From: Lactobacillales bacterium
Lineage (GTDB): Bacteria; Bacillota; Bacilli; Lactobacillales; Streptococcaceae
DNA length: 8,457 nt
Direction of reading: 5' to 3'
NCBI GenBank assembly: GCA_031257815.1
Contig: JAIRNX010000123.1
Location: forward strand, 1 to 8,457
A model generated the notes under the pieces. The model was not told where the DNA came from, did not search any database, and saw nothing but the letters and a program-made list of their open reading frames with translations. Of this stretch, positions 1 through 5,919 are shown piece by piece. The position numbers were made by a program, and so were the translations under genes. Positions within the stretch are counted from its first letter, which is position 1, and each line of letters starts with the position of its first letter.

Positions 1-30
1 ATTTTTTGCTTTTCTTCGTCAAAAAGCCTC

Positions 31-113
31 GATTTAGCACCACTAAATCTGCGTTTACGGTGACAAGAAAACTTCGTTTTCTTTTATCCGTTACCTAAAA
101 GCTGTGCTTTTAG
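31..113 (+). repeat. Structured three-hairpin intergenic repeat, copy 1
   Basis: Three consecutive hairpins lie here. Stem A is GATTTAG (31-37) with CTAAATC (43-49) around the loop CACCA. Stem B is AAGAAAAC (65-72) with GTTTTCTT (76-83) around loop TTC, enclosed by a second possible helix GGTGAC (59-64) with GTTACC (90-95, one G-T wobble). Stem C is CTAAAAGC (95-102) with GCTTTTAG (106-113) around TGT. The same order of elements recurs at 2023-2110 and partly at 1921-2008. The element may begin further left, since the bases before 31 also resemble those before copy 3 and the window edge cuts the view. I do not recognise a named repeat family. Positions 1-193 contain no supportable gene apart from this element and the leader. 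Confidence 0.75.
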
Positions 114-143
114 CCTAGAAATGCACAAAAATTTCTCAAAAAA

Positions 144-180
144 TTCATCAATAGAGAGACAAGTTAACAGATTCTTAGAA
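144..180 (+). repeat. Leader repeat upstream of rqcH (matches 2198-2233)
   Basis: This segment, containing ATAGAGAGA and then ACAGATTCTTAGA, aligns with one single-base indel to 2198-2233, directly ahead of the DUF1430 permease gene. The two leaders end at a similar distance from their start codons, although the genes are unrelated. By eye about 85 percent of positions agree. In the second copy a promoter lies just upstream, so there this would be transcribed 5' leader. Here no clear -35/-10 pair is visible in front of it. Confidence 0.6.
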
Positions 181-193
181 AGAACGTGATGTT

Positions 194-1882
194 ATGTCTT
201 TTGACGGTATTTTTATTCATGCTTTGGTGCATGAGATTCAAGAAAATTTGCTGCATGGGCGAATCCAAAAAGTGCATCAACCTTATAGTCAAGAAGTTGT
301 TTTAATTATTCGAGCAAATGCTCAAAATCATAAATTACTTTTATCATCGCATTCTAGCTATGCACGCGTGCAACTAACGACGATGCAATATCATAATCCA
401 GAAACTCCACCTAATTTTGTAATGGTGTTAAGAAAGTATTTGGAAGGATCGATTTTAGAATCGATTGAACAAGTGGAAAATGATCGCATTTTACATTTTA
501 CCTTCACTCACCGTGATGAATTAGGTGATTTGCAAAATATTGTTTTGATTGTAGAAATTATGGGACGCCATTCTAATATTATTTTATTAAACAAAGAAAC
601 AGGCAAGATTTTAGATGCGATCAAACATATAAGTTTAACGCAAAACACTTATCGAGCGATTTTACCAGGAGTGGAATATCTCACTCCACCTAAGGCAAAA
701 GGGAAAAATCCATTTACTTTACAGGATCCGGAACTTTTTGAAATTTTATCAACAGCGCAGGATTTATCGGCGCAATTTTTACAGCAAAACTTTCAAGGTT
801 TCGGGCGCGATACAGCAGAAGAGTTAGTTTATCGTTTAAAGGATAAACCTAATGAAAAATTAAATGTCTGGCATAATTTTTTTGCTTCATTGACTTCTCC
901 CCGGCCAAGTTTATATGGAAATGATGATAAGGAATGGTTTGCGCCGATTGCTTTTTTGTCATTGGGTAAAACAAAGACGGTGTTTAATAACTTAAATAAA
1001 TTGTTGGACGTTTTTTTTACAGATAAAGCTGAAAAAGATCGAACAAAGCAACAAGCTGGCTCACTTTTGCATCGTATCAAAGTAGAACGTAAAAAAAATC
1101 AAACGAAGTTAAAAAAATTACACGCTACATTAAAAGATACGGAAAATGCGGAAAACTATCGTCGCAAGGGCGAGTTGCTGACAACTTTTATGAGGCAAGT
1201 TCCTAAGGGAAGTGACTTTGTTGAGTTAAAAAATTATTATGAAGAAGATAAACTGATAAAAATTCTTTTAAAACCTTCTTTATCGCCCAATCAAAATGCG
1301 CAAAAATATTTTCAAAAATATCAAAAGTTAAAAAAATCTGTGCGCATTGTTCAAGAGCAGATTGAGCAAACAAAGCAGGAAATTTTATATTTAGAAAGTG
1401 TAGAATCGCAACTAGAACTAGCAACACCAGTAGAAATTCCGATTATTTTTGAAGAATTGCAAGCAGAAGGTTATATCAAAGCTCGACCTAAAAGAAAAAA
1501 GAGAGAAAAACCAAGTCAACCAGCGGTTTTTCAAGCAAGCGATGAAACGAAAATTTTGGTTGGTAAAAATAATTTGCAAAATGATCGTCTAACATTAAAA
1601 ATGGCCAAAAAGACTGATTATTGGCTGCATGCCAAAAATATTCCAGGCTCACATGTGATTGTTGAATCAAGTAGGCCAAGTGATGAAACGCTAACGCAGG
1701 CAGGGATACTAGCTGCTTATTATTCTAAATATCGTTACTCTGCCCAAGTTCCAGTAGATGTAGTGCAAGTAAAACATCTTCGCAAGCCAAATGGCGCCAA
1801 AGCTGGTTTTGTCATTTACGAAGGCCAAAAAACTATCCTGGTGACACCTAATCAGGAAATGGTCGAAAAATTGAAGAAATGA
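194..1882 (+). CDS. rqcH: Ribosome quality-control factor RqcH (NFACT family)
   Basis: RqcH binds the large ribosomal subunit that still carries a stalled peptidyl-tRNA, recruits tRNA-Ala and adds a C-terminal alanine tail that marks the peptide for degradation. Older annotations of this family (FbpA, PavA, EfbA) call it a fibronectin/fibrinogen-binding protein. The 562-residue length is full size. The N-terminal NFACT-N domain starts with the family hallmark MSFDG and carries the conserved D97-R98 pair (in ENDRIL) and EIMGRHSN (121-128). A long charged helical region, likely coiled coil, spans about 285-410. The C-terminal NFACT-R domain (about 445-562) has GKNNLQNDRLT and TDYWLHAKNIPGSHVI. 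The start at 194 is fixed by the MSFDG N-terminus. The Shine-Dalgarno is poor (AGAAAG at 177-182, long spacing), and upstream ATG 189 and GTG 186 are out of frame. It is flanked on both sides by copies of the hairpin repeat and is probably transcribed alone. Confidence 0.95.
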   Translation: MSFDGIFIHALVHEIQENLLHGRIQKVHQPYSQEVVLIIRANAQNHKLLLSSHSSYARVQLTTMQYHNPETPPNFVMVLRKYLEGSILESIEQVENDRILHFTFTHRDELGDLQNIVLIVEIMGRHSNIILLNKETGKILDAIKHISLTQNTYRAILPGVEYLTPPKAKGKNPFTLQDPELFEILSTAQDLSAQFLQQNFQGFGRDTAEELVYRLKDKPNEKLNVWHNFFASLTSPRPSLYGNDDKEWFAPIAFLSLGKTKTVFNNLNKLLDVFFTDKAEKDRTKQQAGSLLHRIKVERKKNQTKLKKLHATLKDTENAENYRRKGELLTTFMRQVPKGSDFVELKNYYEEDKLIKILLKPSLSPNQNAQKYFQKYQKLKKSVRIVQEQIEQTKQEILYLESVESQLELATPVEIPIIFEELQAEGYIKARPKRKKREKPSQPAVFQASDETKILVGKNNLQNDRLTLKMAKKTDYWLHAKNIPGSHVIVESSRPSDETLTQAGILAAYYSKYRYSAQVPVDVVQVKHLRKPNGAKAGFVIYEGQKTILVTPNQEMVEKLKK

Positions 1883-1920
1883 TAAACGTTTTCTTAAAAT
1901 GTGATAACGACCTCCATAAT

Positions 1921-2008
1921 GGTGAAATTTTTAGCAATTTTTCGCTCTTTGTAAGAAATTTTGAAAACAAAATTTCTTTAATCCATTACCTAAAAACCGT
2001 GCTTTTAG
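1921..2008 (+). repeat. Structured hairpin repeat, copy 2 (partial, diverged)
   Basis: GGTGA (1921-1925) and TTACC (1986-1990) enclose a perfect 11-bp stem, AAGAAATTTTG (1953-1963) with CAAAATTTCTT (1968-1978), loop AAAA. It is followed by the C hairpin CTAAAAAC (1990-1997) with GCTTTTAG (2001-2008). The C stem has one A-C mismatch at its seventh pair. That is exactly the position where copy 1 has G-C and copy 3 has A-T. Stem A with its CACCA loop is not recognisable. The copy abuts copy 3 with only 14 bp between the C hairpin here and stem A there, so the element is locally tandem. Confidence 0.6.
1953..1978 (+). terminator. Possible weak terminator after rqcH
   Basis: The perfect 11-bp stem with loop AAAA lies 70 bp after the rqcH stop and is followed by TTTAAT. 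It is the strongest hairpin downstream of rqcH. The stem is nearly all A/T and the T tract is short, so it does not look like a canonical intrinsic terminator. It may simply be the B hairpin of the repeat. Its symmetry would make it equally usable on either strand. Confidence 0.3.
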
Positions 2009-2022
2009 CGTTAAAATGCCTC

Positions 2023-2110
2023 AAAATAGCACCACTATTTTTACGTTTCCGGTGAAAGAAAACTCATCCTTCGTTTTCTCTTATCTGTTACCTAAAAACA
2101 GTGTTTTTAG
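2023..2110 (+). repeat. Structured three-hairpin intergenic repeat, copy 3
   Basis: Same layout as copy 1. Stem A is AAAATAG (2023-2029) with CTATTTT (2035-2041) around the identical loop CACCA. Stem B is AGAAAAC (2057-2063) with GTTTTCT (2073-2079), enclosed by GGTGA (2051-2055) and TTACC (2088-2092). Stem C is CTAAAAAC (2092-2099) with GTTTTTAG (2103-2110) around AGT. Relative to copy 1, three pairs of stem A and one pair of stem C are changed on both sides with pairing kept. The gene-free interval 1883-2245 holds this copy, copy 2, the promoter/operator block and the leader repeat. Confidence 0.75.
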
Positions 2111-2151
2111 CCTAGAATTGCGTAAAAATTTTCCCAAAAACCTGGCAGGTT

Positions 2152-2188
2152 TACAAATTGTTTTGAGCTTACTTGATTACAATTTGTA
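2152..2188. promoter_or_regulatory. Inverted repeat over the permease promoter (candidate operator)
   Basis: TACAAATTGT (2152-2161) and ACAATTTGTA (2179-2188) are perfect 10-bp inverted arms separated by 17 bp. The right arm runs into the -10 box and the left arm ends just before the -35 box. This is the geometry expected of a dimeric or paired repressor/activator site, or of a DNA hairpin. No regulator gene is adjacent, and I do not match it to a known operator. Confidence 0.5.
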
Positions 2189-2192
2189 TAAC
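2163..2192 (+). promoter_or_regulatory. Candidate sigma-A promoter of the permease-ATPase operon
   Basis: A -35-like TTGAGC (2163-2168) and a -10-like TATAAC (2187-2192) are separated by 18 bp. Transcription would start near 2199, giving a leader of about 47 nt that contains the 2198-2233 leader repeat and the ribosome-binding site. It is the best promoter-like sequence between rqcH and the permease gene. Confidence 0.5.
2172..2184 (+). repeat. 13-bp direct repeat, left copy
   Basis: CTTGATTACAATT occurs here and again at 5007-5019, so the two copies bracket the permease-ATPase gene pair. The left copy lies inside the promoter and overlaps the right arm of the inverted repeat. Similarity continues loosely beyond the 13-mer (TGT, TAA, then ATTTCAT here versus ATTCAT in the other copy). 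Confidence 0.5.
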
Positions 2193-2197
2193 GGGAT

Positions 2198-2233
2198 TTC
2201 ATCTATAGAGAGATAGTAGACAGATTCTTAGAG
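2198..2233 (+). repeat. Leader repeat upstream of the permease (matches 144-180)
   Basis: Second copy of the leader seen before rqcH, containing ATAGAGAGA and ACAGATTCTTAGA. It ends 12 bp before the permease start codon. About 57 bp lying between the C hairpin and this leader (roughly 2141-2197, holding the inverted repeat and promoter) have no counterpart in the rqcH copy. Confidence 0.6.
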
Positions 2234-2245
2234 AAAGGATACAAG

Positions 2246-4363
2246 ATGAAACGAGTTCTTCAACTGCTTCTTTGCTTAGAAATTATTTTATGTGCATTTA
2301 TCAGCAGTTTCTTGGGAAAAGAAACCGCTGAATTTCAAGCATTACATCAAGAAAGTACGCATATTTTAATTACTGATCCGTCCACTTCGAAGAAGAGTCA
2401 AGCGTTGAAGGTGCAAGCGCTAAAACAATTAACTCAAAAATACCATCTTACCACGATGAAAATCATTTATAAATCTAAACAAAAAAAAGAAATTTATACC
2501 AACGATACCAGTCTCAATGGTTGGATTCACACATCAAAAAGTCATCAATTAACCGGTAATCATTATTTTACCAATCAAATCGACCATTCAAAAAATTGCG
2601 TGGAAAAGGTTCATTGGTTGACAAATCAAGAATCGGTTCGCATCTACTCACTAGATAGACTTAAACACTTAGGATTGAACGGAGAATATCACATTTGGGC
2701 TGCCTCAAAAAAAGATGTGATGCAATTTATAAAAGAACTTGAACAAACTTCAGCATTATTCTCAACCATTATTGTTAACAAAGAATCCATTCGCGAATTT
2801 CTTAATATCATGATAGCTTATCTAGGTTTAGTATTTTCAAGTGTTTCTCTCTTTTTGATTACACTTTATTGTTTGTTATTTTATTTAATTCAACAATCCA
2901 AGCGTCAATCATTGCAGATTCTTTATGGATATTCTAGAAAACAGCAATTATTGGATACGATAGTAAATTTTCAAAAAGTACTACTCGGTGGAATCGGTGT
3001 GAGTAGTTTGATTATTTTTGGGAAAAGCATTTTGTATCAATGGCCGATTCGAATTTTAGGCTATTCTTTGTTTGGATTCATTATAAGTAGCTGCTTGATC
3101 TTATTGATAATTGTAATTCTCATTGGTTTATGGCAGCGAAAAATGGCCCGCTCAACTGCTTTGGCAACTTATGTAAAGGAAAAAACATTATTTACACCGC
3201 TTTTAATTGTTAGCAAAATATTTATTCTTATTTTCTTAGCCTTTTTCCCTTACTGTTTTTCTATCATCATTGATGCTACCCAAAAACTTTATGAAGACTA
3301 TCGGGCCGATGAGGTTTGGAAGCAGGCAGAAGGAATTTATCAATTTCACCTTGACGCTCACCCTTTTTTAAAAAATAAAGCTGCCCAAGAAAAAATGCAA
3401 CTTTGTTATCGACAATTTTATCAAGATAATTATGATCGACTGGCGTTGATTTATTCAGGAAATTATGCATCCATGCATTCAGGAAGTAAACAGAAATTAT
3501 ATCATTGGAATACGCACGATCCTATTGAAGAACTCACGAGTCCAAGCGGAAAATCCATCAAAATTAATGCAACCTATCTCCAGTGGAATCCGATTGTTGA
3601 TAGTAATAATCAACCGATTACGAAACAACGAATCGATTTTTCTAAAAATTCCTATACGGCTCTTGTTCCAGAAGCACTTAAAAAATACGAGGAGAATCTT
3701 CGAAAAAATTTAATAAAAGATTATCAATTCCAATGTGACACGGAGAAAATTCCCAATCTTAACTTGATTTACGTGAAAAACCATCAACGTTATTTTACGT
3801 ATTGTCTTAACGTTGCAAAGGATACATCCAATATTGTAACGGACCCGTTGGTGATTGTGGATATTGGAAATATTATGCCTTGTCAATATGTCGCTTATCT
3901 GTCAAGTTCGATATTTTTCAACGCCTCAAAAACGCTTGATGCTTACTCGAGCATTCGACCTTCTTTGAAAAAACACCATTTATTAGATAGCATTCCAGCC
4001 GTCTCGTCTATTTATGATGAGCGAGGTGAAGCGATTGAACGTGTTCGTAGGGGGATTTTTGCCTTCATTTTATGTACCATTCTCTTGTGCATTACGCTTT
4101 CTTTTTGTGTTTATTGCTTTAATTATTCACTTTATGAAAAAAATCAAAAAAAAATTCAGCTCAAACAATTGTCAGGATATCCTTGGTATAAAATTGCGAT
4201 AGAGGAGTTTTTCTTTTGGGCAATCGTTGATTACATGATTTTTGGGTGTTTTGTTTTTGCCATGGCCCAAAATTATGCTTGGGAATTGATGTTGATTTTA
4301 AGCATTCTGGAATTTGTGGTTTTTATTCAATTTCTGAAAAAAAGAAGGAAGGAAATTCGATGA
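2246..4363 (+). CDS. DUF1430-type bacteriocin-associated ABC permease
   Basis: A 705-residue membrane protein resembling the bacteriocin-associated integral membrane (putative immunity) proteins that pair with lactococcin-972-type ABC ATPases. Predicted membrane segments lie near residues 4-24, 185-216, 245-262, 272-295, 315-342, 603-626, 652-676 and 677-697. Two large, probably extracytoplasmic domains (about 25-180 and 345-600) separate them. Each half has an FtsX-like cytoplasmic turn with a G-Y motif (QILYGYSRKQQ at 224-234; LSGYPWYK at 642-649), as expected for contacts with an ATPase. Start: ATG preceded by GAAAGGA (2233-2239) with 6-bp spacing. The last four bases overlap the ATPase start (ATGA), implying translational coupling. 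Likely role: export of, or self-protection against, a membrane-active peptide; the substrate cannot be told from sequence. The family call rests on architecture and remembered motifs, not on a search. Confidence 0.75.
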   Translation: MKRVLQLLLCLEIILCAFISSFLGKETAEFQALHQESTHILITDPSTSKKSQALKVQALKQLTQKYHLTTMKIIYKSKQKKEIYTNDTSLNGWIHTSKSHQLTGNHYFTNQIDHSKNCVEKVHWLTNQESVRIYSLDRLKHLGLNGEYHIWAASKKDVMQFIKELEQTSALFSTIIVNKESIREFLNIMIAYLGLVFSSVSLFLITLYCLLFYLIQQSKRQSLQILYGYSRKQQLLDTIVNFQKVLLGGIGVSSLIIFGKSILYQWPIRILGYSLFGFIISSCLILLIIVILIGLWQRKMARSTALATYVKEKTLFTPLLIVSKIFILIFLAFFPYCFSIIIDATQKLYEDYRADEVWKQAEGIYQFHLDAHPFLKNKAAQEKMQLCYRQFYQDNYDRLALIYSGNYASMHSGSKQKLYHWNTHDPIEELTSPSGKSIKINATYLQWNPIVDSNNQPITKQRIDFSKNSYTALVPEALKKYEENLRKNLIKDYQFQCDTEKIPNLNLIYVKNHQRYFTYCLNVAKDTSNIVTDPLVIVDIGNIMPCQYVAYLSSSIFFNASKTLDAYSSIRPSLKKHHLLDSIPAVSSIYDERGEAIERVRRGIFAFILCTILLCITLSFCVYCFNYSLYEKNQKKIQLKQLSGYPWYKIAIEEFFFWAIVDYMIFGCFVFAMAQNYAWELMLILSILEFVVFIQFLKKRRKEIR

Positions 4364-4995
4364 TTCAAGTAGAAAATGTAAGTAAAATCTTTGAAAAGCA
4401 GCAGGTTCTTTCAAATATTGATTTAACGATAAACGAAGGAGAACTTTTATGTTTCGCAGGTCCTAGCGGAGTTGGAAAAACCACTTTATTAAATATTGTT
4501 AGTTTGATTGAGCGTCCAAGCAAGGGAAGGGTGGAAATTGATGGAATTTATAAATGGACTCCTTCGGTTATTCAAAAATTGCGTCGAGAAAAGATCGGTT
4601 ATGTATTTCAAAATTATGGTTTGATTGAAAATGATACCGTTTGGCAAAATTTATTGTTGACAAGTAAGTTTGTTCTTTTAAATAAAAGTGAACGAAAAAC
4701 GGCTTTTGTACAGGCGCTTGATGAAGTAGGATTAAGTAAGATGTACTTGAATCGAAAGGTGTATGGTTTAAGCGGTGGTGAACAGCAACGTGTAGCTTTG
4801 GCTCGATTGTTAATTACAAAACCAAAGTATATTTTTGCCGATGAACCTACCGGAAATTTGGATGCTGAAAATAAAGAAATGGTTTTTCAAATTTTAGAAA
4901 AATTTGCTCGCAATCATCATACGGTCGTTTACGTTTCCCATGATGAAGATTTAATTAAGCGGGCAGATCAAGTCATTTATTTGAAGGTAGAATAA
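4360..4995 (+). CDS. ABC transporter ATP-binding protein (MacB/LolD-type, bacteriocin-associated)
   Basis: A complete 211-residue nucleotide-binding subunit that would power the upstream permease by ATP hydrolysis at the inner face of the membrane. Visible motifs: Walker [10 protein letters not shown] (34-42), Q-loop Q84, signature LSGGE (137-141), Walker B KYIFADE (156-162), D-loop GNLD (165-168) and H-loop H194. All catalytic residues are intact. The short length with no extra domain fits the MacB/LolD/SalX class and the small ATPases paired with DUF1430 permeases. The start at 4360 is chosen over in-frame upstream codons because it aligns with the usual N-terminus (MIQVENVSK), has AAGGAAGGAAA just upstream, and overlaps the permease stop by 4 bp. 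The frame stays open upstream to 4246 only because it lies within the permease gene. Confidence 0.9.
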   Translation: MIQVENVSKIFEKQQVLSNIDLTINEGELLCFAGPSGVGKTTLLNIVSLIERPSKGRVEIDGIYKWTPSVIQKLRREKIGYVFQNYGLIENDTVWQNLLLTSKFVLLNKSERKTAFVQALDEVGLSKMYLNRKVYGLSGGEQQRVALARLLITKPKYIFADEPTGNLDAENKEMVFQILEKFARNHHTVVYVSHDEDLIKRADQVIYLKVE

Positions 4996-5006
4996 ATACT
5001 TTCAAT

Positions 5007-5019
5007 CTTGATTACAATT
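5007..5019 (+). repeat. 13-bp direct repeat, right copy
   Basis: CTTGATTACAATT repeats the sequence at 2172-2184. It sits in the 54-bp gap between the ATPase stop and the tatD start, at the downstream edge of the cassette. This gap shows no convincing terminator and no convincing promoter. Confidence 0.5.
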
Positions 5020-5037
5020 GTTGTTTAAATTCATATT

Positions 5038-5044
5038 GAGGTGA
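5038..5044 (+). promoter_or_regulatory. Ribosome-binding site that fixes the tatD start
   Basis: GAGGTGA pairs well with the 16S 3' end and lies 5 bp before TTG 5050. The in-frame GTG at 5041 is inside this site, so it cannot be its start codon. Initiation at TTG gives the standard MIFDTHTHLN N-terminus. Confidence 0.75.
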
Positions 5045-5049
5045 GCATA

Positions 5050-5826
5050 TTGATTTTTGATACACATACGCATTTAAATGTTAAAGAGTTTGAAGGTGAG
5101 GAGCAAGATGTAATTGAGCGTGCGCATAAGCTTGGTGTAACGGAGATGGCGATTGTTGGTTTTGATCGAGATACGATTCAGAGATCTTTTTTTCTGGTCG
5201 AGGAATTTGTAAATCTTTATAGTATTGTTGGTTGGCATCCAACGAAAGCGAGGAATTTCAAAAAAGAGATTGAAAATTGGTTGTTTAAAGAGATTACTTC
5301 TCATCAAAAGGTAGTCGGTTTAGGGGAGATTGGTTTAGATTATCACTGGATGAAAGATCCCAAAAAGGTGCAAGAGAGCGTTTTTCGGCGTCAGCTTGCC
5401 ATGGCGCGAGAGCTGAAAAAGCCGGTGATTATTCACACACGTGAGGCACTGGAGGACACTTATCGCATTTTAAAAGATGAAGGTGTGCCGAATGGTGGTA
5501 TTATGCATAGCTTTAGCGGTGATATGGAATGGATGAGAAAGTTTCTAGATTTGGGGATGTTTATTTCGTTAAGTGGCGTAGTGACCTTTAAAAAAGGCGA
5601 AGAAGTTCATAAAGTAGCTAAAGAAGTTCCGATTACACAGTTGTTGGTGGAAACGGATGCGCCTTTTCTAACTCCGGTGCCATATCGTGGAAAGCGCAAT
5701 GAGCCTGGTTATGCGCGTTATGTGGTTGAAAAAATTGCTAATTTGCGTGAGATGCCGTGGCAAGAAGTGGCTAAGCAGACTACGAAAAACGCTCATCGTT
5801 TATTTAGTCTGGGAGAAAATGCATGA
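5050..5826 (+). CDS. tatD: TatD-family metal-dependent hydrolase/DNase
   Basis: TatD proteins are TIM-barrel amidohydrolase-fold enzymes with metal-dependent nuclease activity, reported as 3'-5' exonuclease in E. coli. The 258 residues from TTG 5050 match family length. The metal ligands are all present: H6 and H8 in DTHTH, E93 in GEIGLDYH, H129 in IIHTRE, H153 in MHSFSG and D203 in ETDAPFL. The TTG start is chosen from the ribosome-binding site and the N-terminal motif. In Bacillota this gene usually sits in metG-tatD-rnmV-rsmA; here it is first after the transporter cassette. Its stop overlaps the ATG of the rnmV remnant (ATGA), showing that the old coupled operon structure survives. Confidence 0.93.
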   Translation: MIFDTHTHLNVKEFEGEEQDVIERAHKLGVTEMAIVGFDRDTIQRSFFLVEEFVNLYSIVGWHPTKARNFKKEIENWLFKEITSHQKVVGLGEIGLDYHWMKDPKKVQESVFRRQLAMARELKKPVIIHTREALEDTYRILKDEGVPNGGIMHSFSGDMEWMRKFLDLGMFISLSGVVTFKKGEEVHKVAKEVPITQLLVETDAPFLTPVPYRGKRNEPGYARYVVEKIANLREMPWQEVAKQTTKNAHRLFSLGENA

Positions 5827-5919
5827 AACCAAAGTTTAAAGAAATTATTGTTAGTTAAAGGCAAAGATGATACTAAAGAGCAATTGTTTCAGGCAGTAGA
5901 GGGAAAAATAAATGATTGA
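5823..5919 (+). pseudogene. rnmV: Remnant of rnmV (ribonuclease M5), truncated and frameshifted
   Basis: RNase M5 matures 5S rRNA in low-GC Gram-positives and its gene normally lies between tatD and rsmA. The ATG at 5823, overlapping the tatD stop, reads MKPKFKEIIVS and then stops at 5856-5858. Omitting one base near 5853 gives IIVVKGKDDTKEQLFQAVE, which matches the start of RNase M5 (typically MKPKIKEVIVVEGKDDT). The shifted frame runs to TGA at 5917-5919, inside the start of rsmA. Only about 25 recognisable codons of a protein of roughly 180-190 residues remain. The Toprim glutamate expected in VVEGKDD reads as lysine. So three separate lesions are visible: frameshift, loss of an acidic active-site residue, and deletion of most of the gene. 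The family match is from memory of the N-terminal motif and the synteny. Confidence 0.85.

Noticed and set aside
829..1679. Open frames on the minus strand within rqcH
   Set aside because: They are antisense shadows of a strongly conserved gene with no ribosome-binding sites or recognisable motifs; the same holds for minus-strand frames in tatD, rsmA, the regulator and the permease.
2016..2216. 66-codon open frame between rqcH and the permease, considered as a bacteriocin precursor
   Set aside because: It runs through the hairpin repeat, the inverted repeat and the promoter, has no ribosome-binding site, and shows neither a signal peptide nor a double-glycine leader.
1883..2245. CRISPR array, tRNA or known riboswitch in the hairpin-rich interval
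   Set aside because: The repeat units are not of constant length with unique spacers, no cloverleaf is formed, and no recognised riboswitch core or T-box motif is present.
3465..4202. Short plus-strand frames inside the permease gene (3465-3713, 4014-4202)
   Set aside because: They are out-of-frame overlaps with the intact 705-codon gene and have no features of their own.
4246..4359. Upstream extension of the ATPase frame
   Set aside because: It overlaps the 3' end of the permease gene in another frame and would add residues without similarity; ATG 4360 has a good ribosome-binding site and the family N-terminus.
5041..5049. GTG 5041 as tatD start
   Set aside because: The codon is part of the GAGGTGA ribosome-binding site used by TTG 5050, which gives the conserved N-terminus.
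4996..5049. Promoter for tatD in the gap after the ATPase
   Set aside because: TTGATT at 5009-5014 has only CATATT at a usable distance, which would start transcription inside the ribosome-binding site; no better pair is visible.
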